The notes beneath the pieces were generated by a model. The model did not search any database, was not told where the DNA came from, and saw only the letters and a program-made list of their open reading frames with translations. Below, piece after piece: positions 12,490-22,954 of a DNA stretch of 64,000 nt; the stretch's first letter is position 1; each line of letters begins with the position of its first letter. The translations under genes and the position numbers were made by a program. The stretch is from Takakia lepidozioides (taxonomy: Eukaryota; Streptophyta; Takakiopsida; Takakiales; Takakiaceae): the NCBI GenBank assembly GCA_030704615.1, contig CM060731.1, positions 5,456,001 to 5,520,000 of the forward strand, read 5' to 3'.

Positions 12490-13740
12490 TATTAGTACAT
12501 TGTACATATGCCAATCAAGCAGTCCCTCTAAGATTTCATGGAGCATTGATGCCTATGCAGTGAGCAGCAGAGCAGTCTTAGCACTTGCAACATGAGGCAA
12601 TCTTGTGTTGAGTAGGTAGCACATTCAGACTGGGGCATGAAGCATGGAGCTCTTACTGCGCAAGTAAGAATGACAGACAAGCCATCGTCATCAAGTTATA
12701 AAAGTGGTGGTGCAGTGACCTGCCAGGTTTACAGTCATATTTGGAGGTATCTGATGAATGACACTGAACATTCATGATAATCACAATTGGGGGATTTTCA
12801 ACTCCTTGCCATCCTGGTTGCACGATTAGTGATTACTGTAATTTTGATCTGTTGCATATTGGGGCCTAGCATCCTGTGAGAAAATCGATTGAACTGCCTC
12901 CAGCTCTGGAATTTAGCATAGCAAGGCAGCCAGATTGGGCTCGGACAGGATCTGAAATCAATGACAAGGTAGTGCTCTGCCAACAGTATTGTGCACCACA
13001 GTGCAAACTTTAATTAACACTGGACACAGTAAACTGAGTGGATCATGAGTAGATCATGCGCTCATTCAAAGTGATGCGTACATGAGCACAGAACTACGTC
13101 GACATCAAGTGGAAGTATGGAGCCACAGTAGAACAACTCGCACTGCTAGCAATTGAAGTAATCCCCCATGCCAATTCTTCCCACCCTGACATACTTGGCT
13201 GTCTTCCCCCTGTAGCATGGTTACAGTGAGCCAACAGACGTGAAGCAAGGACTTGCAGGCTGTGACCAGATCTGTTTACTAGAGAGTAGGTATAACCATC
13301 CAGTCAATTGGCTCTGAGACAACAAATTGGGAAATGTTGTTACTTAGATAGGCAGATTTAGAGATGTCTGTGTAAGGAGCAACTGTGTCCATAGCAGATG
13401 AGTCTGCAAGATCATGCTTGCCAGTAAATGGAGAGAAGGAAGGGCCATGAGGGACTAATTCAAGGCCAATGCATTTCACCAAAAGTCGATAGATTTTCCT
13501 GTGATTTGCAAAATCCCACAGAAACAGCGCCAAGCTCCTAAACTGAGCAGATTGGAACTGGGAAACTTCGATAGAGGTCATCAGCGTGTTGTGCAACCTG
13601 CACGGTGCACGTAATGTAGTGTGCATTGATGGTGTGCTGCTGTACAAAGTCATGGACACCCATATTCTTGATCCTGACATGTTTCGAGGCAGACCCATGG
13701 GCAGGTTTCCTGAGAGGGCGGCGAGTGTTGTTACAAAACC
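12490..13740. other. Gene-free stretch downstream of the coiled-coil gene
   Basis: Any further exons of the minus-strand coiled-coil gene would lie here. The longest frames on both strands show no family motif and no convincing splice pattern. I could not identify the next exon. Confidence 0.3.
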
Positions 13741-13781
13741 AATGATCAATGTCTCAAATGCGGGTGTTGGATCCTCCTCAC

Positions 13782-15089
13782 CTTCATCTCAAGCTCTTCC
13801 CGCTGGGCAACAGTTTCGGCGAGACGTACACTGATAAGGAAGAAACGGTCTTGTAAATCCTCCAGCTCAGTTTCCTGGGCCTTCGTTTGCTGCCGTAGCT
13901 GTAGGAGCTCGCTGATCACTTGGTCCACGTCCCCAAAATTTTGCAACGCTGCGGCTTGGACATTTTGTTGCTTGGCAAAAGAACTATGCAGCTGCAGTTT
14001 GTACATGTTGTTTACCTCCAAGGCCTCGGCTAATTCTGTTTCAAGAGCAGCAACCCTCTCCAGCATCTTTGTGCCCCCTGGTGCGGCCTCTTTAACTGTT
14101 GGCTTCCTGTCGTCTAGCAGCTGCTCGTTTACCTCCTGTAGATGCTCCACTTCTTTTTGGAGCATCTCCTGCGTGCTAACTTGGAATTGGAGCTCGCGCT
14201 CACGGAGAGCTAGCACCGAATTCTGCTTTTGAAGACGGGTCAACTCCATCTGTAGTTGAATGCCAGAATCGGTTCCTCCTTCTAAAAGCTGCTCGTTTGC
14301 TAGCTCCAGACACTCGATCTTATTCAGAAAGTCACTCTCTTTCTCGCGGAAAGTTTGCTTTAGCGACTCTATTGCAACCGATTTGGACTTCAATGCTTCC
14401 TCGAGGAAGCTGACCTTCTCTCGTAATTCGTAGAGCTCTTTCGCATCCCGTGAATCAGACCTAGGAGACATCGATCCCACAAAACTAGCAGACCTTGAAA
14501 GCGACCTTGTCAGGAGGATTGTGCCATTCCTATCTCTAGCACTCTTCTCTCTCTCGTCCTTGCCTCGTTCCTGTAATTTCTTCTCAGCTCCCTGAGAAAG
14601 CGACTTTTCGAGTCTGACTGCAGAAAGAGCATCCACTTTCTGTTTCAGCTCCACCTCAAGTACCTTCATCCTCTTTCTGAACTCTTCTTTCTCACCTTCG
14701 ACCTCAAACATCTTCTGCTTATATTCAATATTCTGCAATCCCGGGTGATTGGGCTCCGATTGCAGCCCATCTTCCGGGGACCGCGGTGCATCTAGTGCAT
14801 CCGGCTCCGCCTGCAACTGAGGCTTCTCCTCCCCGCCTACAGGCACATTCACAGACTCGACCGTCTTTTCCAACACCTCTGAGGCCAATTCCAAACCCAT
14901 CACTTCTTGCGGGTCCACGCGGTCGGAGTCTGTGTGTTTACCAACCTTTGGCAACTGTGGCCCATCCACTAGAGAATCCAGCCCTCCCTGCAGTCGAAGC
15001 AGTTCGTCCTCCACCACAGCCCCCATTTCAGACTTAATTCCCCCGATCTCCTGCGTAACGCCCTGCAGCTGCAGTCCCTCTATTTGCAC
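13782..15089 (-). CDS. Long coiled-coil protein, large exon, not recognised
   Basis: The frame is open for about 435 codons and ends at a GAG-ATG-AAG/GTGAGG donor at 13781, so it is an exon and not a whole gene. The first in-frame ATG is at 15026; the open frame before it has none. The protein has an acidic N-terminal part, a Ser/Arg-rich patch (TRSLSRSASFVGSMSPRSDS) and then about 230 residues of heptad-rich sequence (KVSFLEEALKSKSVAIESLK; LERVAALETELAEALEVNN). The final piece (FLISVRLAETVAQREELEMK) recalls C-terminal coiled coils of plant kinesin-like and tether proteins, but that does not identify it. Codon usage is regular and there are no stops, so a host gene is likely. Confidence 0.6.
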
Positions 15090-15249
15090 ATCGTTGCAAC
15101 TTCATCGCTGGGACCACAGGGATCCACCCGAACTACCTTCCCCACAACCTCTACAATGACATCTCACTCGGTCATTTCCCGCATTCTGGCTCCCTGATCC
15201 CGCAGACCCTTCTCTCTCCCTACAACTCCAGTGGCATGTGATACTTCAC

Positions 15250-15405
15250 CTGTGCGTCTTCACATAATGCAACCTTCAACAGGACCTTCTTCGCGCTGTC
15301 TGCGCTGGAGAGGATAGCGAAAGCGCGAGGAGAGATAGGCGGGCACGCAGATGCAAGTGCAATGCGAGCGGCGCGGTTGCTGCACAGGCTTTCTTTAGTT
15401 ATCAT
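15250..15405 (-). CDS. Possible first exon of the coiled-coil gene
   Basis: An ATG at 15405 opens 52 codons ending exactly at a CAG/GTGAAG donor in phase 0, the same phase as the frame beginning near 15089. The peptide is Ser/Ala/Arg-rich with few acidic residues at its start (MITKESLCSNRAARIALASA), reminiscent of an organelle transit peptide. The acceptor for the next exon is not obvious and lacks a pyrimidine tract, so the link is tentative. Confidence 0.3.
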
Positions 15406-15409
15406 GTCA

Positions 15410-16660
15410 CCTTCTCAGATACCCATAACCCAAATTCTCGTATCCATGATCTGCGCTACCAGAAATAGTTTGAGACTTGCCCATCTCATCGGTAGCAAAA
15501 CATCATGGCAACCCTCATGGAAATGCGAAAAAATGCCATAAGAACGTGAGGGTGCAGGAGGTGAAGGGCTGTTTCAAAATTGTGAGGAGATGGGGGTGTA
15601 ATGAGATGCATTGAGTTGAAGTGGCGCTGCAGTTAGTGCTAATTGGGATTTGGCTTATCTGTTGAGGGGACTGTGGCCCATCACATTAATGGGTTTCGGA
15701 GATTGGGTGGCTGGAGCTGCATACATTGAAGGCCCTTCTTTATTACTTGCTACTTGAAGCGCCCACGAAGTGGATGTAGGTGGGTCCTACCCTTTTTTGA
15801 AAACATCTCAAGGGGGAAAATCCCTTGCTCTTGTCCCTTGCTTTTGTTGATAAAATGAAGAGCAGATTGCGAAATTTCTGAATTTGACTTGTAGTGCTGC
15901 ATCCCAACTTATGTGATTTCCATGGAATCCTCTATGGAATAAACCTTGGGCTGTTGGAATAGAATTTTGGTACTGGATTCTCTTTTAAGGAAGAAACAAA
16001 TTGGGATTTGTTTTTTTCTTTCAAGGATTATCTGAATGTTTTCGAACGGGTCCCAGCCTTTTTCTTTTTCTTTTTTTTTTTAAAAACAGGGGGATATGCC
16101 CTGGTTAACTTTATATAAAATGTTTTGGGGGCTAGCCCTAATACATTATTTAGGATTATTTGGGGAAAAAAATTAAAACCCCTAATTGCCATAAGGCACA
16201 CTCACCGTAATCAGTGGATGGAGAACTTAGCCGGAGAGCGACTCCTTTGAGCAAGTAGCAAGACAACTGTGGCGACCAACTGTCTCAAGCGATCAATCAG
16301 ACCATTAATAGTAGAATTGGGATATAATTAGGCTAATCCGATCAGGAAGTTTCCTAGGGATTAGCGACCAGCCAATACCACCGGCTAATTATTGTTCAAC
16401 GGTAGTTGAGCCTAGAAGTTGTCGCTGTGGATTTTATGTGTTTCCAGTTAACCTCCCGGTCGAATTCCGGGGAAGTTTGCGTTGGATGTCTGCACAAAGT
16501 TTAGCCCAGGCCTTACGGGATTCAATACCCAGATCATAGAAGATGAGTGCCATGAATGAGGATATTGAGGTAGTGTTTCCAGAGAAGGTTATGGCGCATC
16601 TGGCTTCCCATAGGTGCCATAGGACGGATCCTCTAAGAGCTTCGAATACAGGGCATGGGA
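15410..16660. other. Gene-free stretch
   Basis: Non-coding sequence with T-rich and A-rich runs (for example 16045-16085). Nothing recognised, apart from its position upstream of the coiled-coil gene, where a promoter would be expected. Confidence 0.3.
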
Positions 16661-16667
16661 GAGATTT

Positions 16668-18800
16668 CTATTTGGATTGAGGGTTGTAATTGAGGAGGAT
16701 GTCAGTAACTGATAGAGGCCTGGGGCTCCAGTGTCTATAAAAATCCTTTACAACTGGCCAGATGGTACGGGGGGCCAGGCATCCCAGAAACGCATGCTCT
16801 ATGGTTTCCAGTATACCCACGGGGCAGCATGCGCAGAGGAGCGAGGAATGGAATTGAAGCCACTCCCCCACTTTCAGTACCCTGTTAGCAATCTGCCAGA
16901 GGAGGGTCGCCACCTTGGCTGGGCGTGTCTTGATCCAAATAGATCCCCAGATAATAGACCATTTCTCATTAAGAAATCCGTGGTGGTGCCACCTTGTGTC
17001 CCACTTAGATTGTAATGGCTTAGCTTTCAATAGGGCTTTGTATCCCTGCTTTGTAGAGTAGGTGAAGAATGGGTGGGGACCACTGGGAAAGCTCCATGGC
17101 CATTCCCCCAAATCCAGGGGAAGCTCAGCCAGAGGTCTGCCTAGGATCCAAGAGAATGTATTAACCTGCAGCCATTCGGCGGTGGTTTCCAGGGGTGGCG
17201 GGATAGGGTTCATGTCCTTGGAAGGAAGACTCCATCCACAGATTCTGACCGGGGTTAGGGGGGTCCAGGGAATGTGAATGATTTGATCTGAGAGGAGCTG
17301 AAGCAGCATTGAGCCCTGATTGATGGAGAAGGGGAAGATGGCATGATGCGAGGCAGTGGATTCTTGTACAAAGAAGATCGAGAGGCTGCCTCAGAAGATA
17401 GCCAAAGCCCAGTGGTTGCGCTGAGGCAACGTCGGTCCCAACTACAGGGTGGTTTGCCATAGGGTAGAGATGGATCTCTTGATTTCATCCAGGCCTTTGA
17501 TAGCTCTCGCTTTCCCAACCATTATGGCGATGGTGTCCAGTGATTTCCAGTCCCCATTTGCCCATAAATGACCGATCTGTGAAATTCCAAGGTGATCCTA
17601 GGCTGACCATCGTTTTGCCTCCTTCTTTTGGATAGCCGTTGGAAAGTTAGAATTGAGAAAGAGGCTTTGGCGAATGGTTTCGTAGAATGATGTAGGGTCT
17701 GCCTTTTTCAGGAATTTCCTTAGCTTGTCCCAGGCTCTCCATATGGTTTGCCAGAGCGGGGACCCTACCACCTTGTGTTCAAACCCTTGTGTCGCCCATC
17801 TAAAGGAGGGGTTCCATCTGGCTTTTTTGAGGGCTGAAGCCTGCATCATGTATGGGGCCACAAGGAACTTCCACCACCCCCCTTCTGGGCCAAGAAAACG
17901 AGGAATCCATTTCCCCAGGAGAGCCATTATCTGGGTTTCAGGATCTAAAACCCCCAATCCACCTAGTTTTTTGGGCATACAGATTTGTTTCCAAGCTACT
18001 TGTGGCCTTTTCCCCTGCCCAGCTTTTTGTGCGCCCCATATGAAGTTCCTTAGAAGGCGGGTGATCTCCCTGATATGCTTGGTGTCCGGTCTCCAGGAAG
18101 ATGCAAAGTACCAGATTCTAGCCTCTAAGATTTGTTTGGCTATAAGAGCTCTTCCTGAGATGGACAGATGTTTAGAACCCCAATATGAGAACCCTAAACC
18201 CTAAACCCTAAACCCTACAACCACCCTGGGTCCAAGGGGGATTACAGGGAGAGCGTTGAGACAGTCTCACGTCTGGCGCTTAAAGATTGGCTAGGATTGG
18301 GGCAAATCTCTGATCGTCCGAAAGGCCAATGCCAAAGGTGTATCCCAGCAGTATTGTAGATTCACCTGGCTGAAGCCATTTGAGGCCATGTTGGGAGCCC
18401 CAGGTTGGTGGTGGGCCCAAGGTGGTAGCCGTGAGGTCACCCACCAAGAGAGCTGAAGTCTTGTTCCAGTTCACCTTGAACCCAGAGGCCGAGCAGAACG
18501 TGTTGAGTGTGTTTGCCGTAGAGTCCAGATTGGCCGTATCTGCCTGGAGCATGAGGAAGGTATCATCCACAAACATAGAATCTATTATGTAGGTTGCCTG
18601 GTGGGTGTAGAAATTAGTCACCAAGAGGCCCTTGATGGCTGGGTTGTTTTGTAGCATATAGCCAAGAGAGTCGGCCACTATCAGGAAGAGGAAGGGGGCC
18701 AAGGGGCATCCCTGCCTTACAGATCTATGGAGCTCAAAGGGTTTGGAGAGTGCCCCGTTTATAATAACTCTGCTTGTGGATGGGGGGTTGCTATTCCATG
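16668..18800 (-). mobile_element. LINE (non-LTR retrotransposon) ORF2 remnant
   Basis: Read on the minus strand, 18800-18280 encodes the reverse transcriptase palm, with RSVRQGCPLAPFLFLIVADS near 18730-18670 and the catalytic FVDD box near 18573 (YxDD variant). From 18190 to 17900 it continues with the post-RT block (HLSISGRALIAKQILEARIW, then MPKKLGGLGVL). The frame at 17309-16668 carries the zf-RVT type region (WGSIWIKTRPAKVATLLWQI; ETIEHAFLGC). Frames change several times and stops occur, so the copy is dead. It is interrupted by telomere-type repeats at 18191-18218. On its 5' side it stops where the palindrome-bearing transposon begins. Endonuclease and ORF1 are not present. Confidence 0.85.
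18191..18218. repeat. Interstitial plant-type telomere repeat (CCCTAAA, about 3.7 units)
   Basis: Three complete CCCTAAA units and a partial one lie in the middle of the LINE reverse transcriptase gene, between the frame ending ..DDQRFAPILANL and the block starting YWGSKHLSISG. Flanking LINE sequence is recognisable on both sides. Confidence 0.9.
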
Positions 18801-19010
18801 AGCTCATGAGCCATGAGCGGGCATGGCTCACCCATGAGCCGCAAAGTAACACACTTCGAATTTTGGCAGATTTTTTTCGGGCCCAAAACTATAAAATAAT
18901 CGAAAGTAGTATAAGAAGAGAAGGTTTTCGAAGATTTCCGCGCTCATGCTGGAAGCACTCCGCTCATAAGTACCAGTGTCCGCTCATGACTTGGAGCCCA
19001 GGCTCATGGA
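18797..19010. repeat. Cluster of CATGAGC/GCTCATG words
   Basis: The heptamer CATGAGC or its complement GCTCATG occurs about eight times, including a dense group at 18797-18840 with inverted pairs. It lies between the truncated LINE and the left palindrome array. It may be the outer terminus of the transposon occupying 19.0-26.7 kb, but no matching terminus was found near 26.7-26.9 kb. Confidence 0.4.
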
Positions 19011-19046
19011 CCGCCAGGCCAGGTCATAGAAAAACTGAATTCTGGG

Positions 19047-19488
19047 CAATAACGGCACCGAAATTATCCCAGAGGAAGAGACGCAAGCGGAATTAGGATC
19101 CGGGTTTGCAGACTCCGAAAACGCAATGGCGACCTATAACCGTGGATAGTACTGTTGCAGAAGTGCAGGATGGTTGGGTATAACGGCGCCGTAATTGGGC
19201 ACAGGAAAAGAAATAGCCGGCTGAAGGCTTGGGAGTGAAGCCAATAACGGTGCCGAAATTGGGCTCCGCCAACCAAATACCCGGCTGAAGCCTCCGGAGT
19301 GCAGCCAATAACGGCGCCGAAATTGGGCCCCGGAAACCAAATACTCGGCTGAAGCCACCGGAGTGCAGCCGATAACGGCGCCAAAATTGGGGCCCGGAAA
19401 CCAAATACCCGGCTGAAGGCTGGGGAGTGCAACCAATAACGGCGCCGAAATTGGGCTCCGGAGAGCAAATACCCGCCTTACGTTGAAG
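19047..19488. repeat. Left subterminal array: 64-bp tandem repeats carrying a GGCGCC palindrome
   Basis: Five 64-bp units start near 19169, 19233, 19297, 19361 and 19425. Each contains AACGGCGCCGAAATTGGG and, further on, CAAATACCCGGCTGAAG. A sixth palindrome at 19051 sits two periods upstream, with a degraded unit between. The minus strand reads open across several units in more than one frame, giving repetitive pseudo-proteins that I do not regard as genes. Confidence 0.9.
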
Positions 19489-20256
19489 GAGTTTTGCAAA
19501 CTCTCCTGAAACTGGTGCGGATTTGTCTAATAAAAGCACACATGTCGGAGGAAATAGAAGTTCTGCCGCATACGACATTGACAGTGCAGCAATGATATAT
19601 CCCTCTTCCGCCGGCCTCACATGGGCATGTTTTTTTTATTTTGGTTATGTCTATAAATGGATCCGAGGAAAGCATACATTGTGTGGAGATACACGGGTAT
19701 TGTGGCCTATTTCAGCGTCGTTATTGGTCTGTATACTGCATAGTGCTTCCTTGTTACTGCTCTTCATTCAATTTGTGGTGATTTCGCAGCCCATCCTGGC
19801 GTTTTCGTCCACCTTTATGAGAAGACTCCAATTTGCTACCAATACATTGTCAGTGTTCTGCAAATGTGATGCTTTTACAAGATTGCTAGTTTTGTGTCCC
19901 AGTGGGAAGGGTCCTACTGCACATTCTAGCATTTGCATACTGCACCTTGTGCAAACAACAATCCATACGACAAAGGACACATCCCAGCATACTGGCAGTG
20001 AATTGCAAAAAACCTTAACAGAAGATTATCCAAGCATGTATATTGGCACAGGGAAGCTACTTGATTTCCGAATCAAAATGTATGTGCCATGAGTGTCGGC
20101 GAGTCGAAACATGTCTACTCTAGCATGCATGACCTATGGTCCCCTCGCCCAAGAAGAAGGAACTCGAACTGGCCTCTCAAGGACCTTTGTGCAGCTCGTT
20201 GAAACTCAGTGTTGGAGCATGGATGAAGACGTCCACTGCGGATATGCAAATCATGC

Positions 20257-22822
20257 GCTTCAGAAAATGTAATAAAGGTATTTGCAGGGGACGTATGCTG
20301 CATTCTTCGATTCCATAACAAGGAAGTCCTCACAGTTGCAAGCTGGGTACTGAGAAACCGTGATTGCATACACGACACTGCGCGCAGCAGACCCGGCTGT
20401 TGACAACTGAAATATGCGCCCCATCCCGGGGTGAGGAACATCCCTGCAACCTTGCACTATGCAGGGCATTGCAAGAGCGTTGGCCATCCTGGTGTCGTTT
20501 GCCTTTGTTGGTGGCCGCCGTCTTTTCAATTTCCCCCACCGATGGGTGGGCCAAGCTGCGGGGTCACCCACTGGTATGCGGGGCGAAGAGCTTCTCGTGG
20601 GAGGAGGATGACGACTGGGAATTGGATTTCGTGGAACGTTTGTCCTCTCCACCAGTCGAAACCCTGCACTTCCTAGAGCGTCTGCCTCCTCCAGGGTAAG
20701 ATCTGTACCAGTTGCCACAGGCTAGACTGCTGGTGGTTCAGGCATGCCTTGTACACCATACTTGGGCTTGCCAAACACACACGACATGATGTCGTGCCTG
20801 TAGAACCAAAACTCCTTTAGTGTGGCCTCCACAAACTTTGCGCACACAAATCTCCCTGTGAAGCAAGGGATAGGCACACCGCCCTGCGGGCTCCTCCGAA
20901 TCATCTCATTGCATCTCTGGTTGGTGTCGACACGAACAGCACAACAAAACAGAACAATTGTCAAGTACAGAAATGTGTTACCTGTCTCATGTAGTCTCCA
21001 AACTGGCGGAATCTATAGTGTCACCAGGCAAGCCACGTTTGCAGTTCTGGCTGATCTTTCACATCCACTGCTCCTGAAGACACCCACCAGGCGCGTATGG
21101 TTGCAAACTCGGTCTCTGCCTCGTCGATGGAACTCACATTTTTCCACGCAAGGCACATACTGATATGATCCTGCCGGTGGCGTGACGCCACGAACCTTTT
21201 CGTGTTTTGCGTCAAACTTTGCATGAAGTGGAACCCGCAAGATCTCTCCTTACCTTCCATTGGAGTCTTTGGGTCGTCCCCATATACCCTCCTCACTACA
21301 GCCCAGTTCACCTGGGCATTGTCAGCCATGAAGCCCCTAAAATTGGGAGGGGGCAACTTCGCTCTCGCCATTTGCTCATTAATTCCGCGCCACATATGCA
21401 ACTCCGAATCTGTGTCTTCTCCTTTCATTTCGCAGATAGCAATGGTCATCAACTTTCTGCAATGTGGGTCGTATACATGTGCCCCCATTGTCACCCAATC
21501 GTGGTTGGTAATTTGCCTGATGTGGTCGAACATGACCCAGCAATTTGAGAGGTCTCCACTGGTCATCCGCTTCACCAAATCGACACCGCTCCCCGGTCCG
21601 CACATTGACATCTTAAATATGAAGCACCTGTCCGTCTCTGAGCCTTGACTAGGAAAGAAGTTGCCTTGGATGAAGTCGTAGCCGCATGTGCGCTTCACTT
21701 CCAAGATGGAGTGCATGTCTGATCCTCTTCCGATTCGTTTCTTGCACCCGACAATGTTGTTCCTGACATTGGGGCTGCACACATGGGAGACAGCTTCCAG
21801 CAGCTCCTTCATGTCCCCCTCGCCCAGCTTCTCTCTTGTGCTTCCGTCCTCCGACATTATTCTGCCAATTGCAATTCTATGTGCGGATGCGAGCTGTATC
21901 TGCTTTGGTTTTGCCCCGGCCTGAACCTCACCTCCTCCTTGATAATATTGTGGGCTTGTTGAAAAGCGACTCTGCAATTGCCTCTGGCGACGGGGTGGTC
22001 ATGCTTTCCGATGTGAATGCATGCTCTGGTGCACGCTGGGCCGACGGTCCCGACGTAGTACTGCTTGGCGTTGCACACTGCCATACACGTAGGGGCTGCG
22101 TTGCAATGGGCACACTTGAACGTCCCTGCAGGAACTCTACCTTGAGGCCAAAATGGGGTCGACGAATTGCCAATCCAGTCAGTCTCATTCCGGGTGCCTT
22201 TGCTCGTGTAATGGTAACATGTGCTCGAGAAACATTTAAGATGCCTAGCACACAATACATATCTCACTCGAACTCCATCACCCAGGTTGGACGATGAAGT
22301 TTTGGTGACACACCAAGGGTGGCCGTCATGTTTCTTGTTCATTCCTGCCAGCATGCCGTCTGGGTCTGCGCCTGCTGGCACTGGAGGGAACTCGTAAATA
22401 GCATTCTCATCCACAACTTCAGGCAAAGTTTCCATAGAATGGATTGGAGTTTTGTCGTAATCAAGCCTAAGAAGGTCACTGGAGCGGGAACCCGTTGTCT
22501 TTATCCTCCGCAATATGTCGATTACTGAGCGGACGGAAGTTGAGTCGGAGGGTGTGTGCTCATTGTTTGCCAACTTCTGAACATTCCTAGTGACGGACGA
22601 CTTCAAAACATATGATGGAAGGACCATACAGTCTTCATCGTCACTGGATAAGTCGTGGACGACTGTTTCCCTGTTTTCCTGGATTTCCCTTTTCACATGT
22701 TTGGGCTTCTCTGCTTGTGAAGAGGTGCCCACATCCTTCATGGCAGACTTCACATCTTGCACGCCAGACCCTCTTGTGGAAGGAGGATCAACCAAGTTCC
22801 AGCATGGGAACTCTTTAGGCAC
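20257..22822 (-). CDS. MULE-like transposase with GCM/WRKY-like and SWIM zinc fingers (broken)
   Basis: Read right to left. At 22822-21900 there is an acidic N-terminus and a Cys/His module (ARHLKCFSSTCYHYTSKG; FKCAHCNAAPTC; CIHIGKHDHPVARG) resembling the WRKY-GCM1 type fingers of some MULE transposases. At 21930-21021 comes the DDE core: Asp in WVMFDHIRQ (about 21527), Asp in FMADNAQVNW (about 21323), the CGFHFMQSLTQNTKR box typical of MULEs, then an acidic helix. The frame at 20964-20722 continues it, and 20718-20257 ends with a SWIM-type finger (CNCEDF...PCKYLYYIF, with Tyr where His is usual). The two large frames differ; they join either through a 32-bp GT-AG mini-intron near 21930 or by a frameshift. 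An in-frame TAG separates 20964-20722 from 20718, so this copy is probably inactive. Confidence 0.75.
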
Positions 22823-22954
22823 GATTTCACCAATTGCACTGTACCGGATGGATTCAGAAGCTGGGAGTGAACTGGAAATTGGATTGTTGTGCCGAAATCT
22901 GGTTATTTTTGTATCATATTTTCATGTTATTCTTTTTTTTTTTCTCCATGGCAG

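Noticed and set aside
13279-13834. Opposing ORFs of 156 (minus) and 82 (plus) codons beside the coiled-coil exon
   Set aside because: Neither continues the coiled-coil pattern nor has a family motif. They overlap each other, and the minus-strand frame does not follow a usable acceptor.
19169-19488. Regularly spaced repeats that might suggest a CRISPR-like array
   Set aside because: The whole 64-bp unit is repeated, not short repeats with unique spacers, and the genome is eukaryotic with spliceosomal introns.
19064-19620. Three overlapping minus-strand ORFs of 120-175 codons with repeated Phe/Gly/Pro-rich peptide units
   Set aside because: They are translations of the 64-bp tandem palindrome array in all three frames. 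A period of 64 is not divisible by three, so the repeats shift frame, and no single frame is favoured.
19523-20092. Plus-strand ORF of 189 codons
   Set aside because: It starts with TTG, has no recognisable motif, and lies between a repeat array and the end of an opposing transposase gene. The composition is mixed and hydrophobic, as in random frames.
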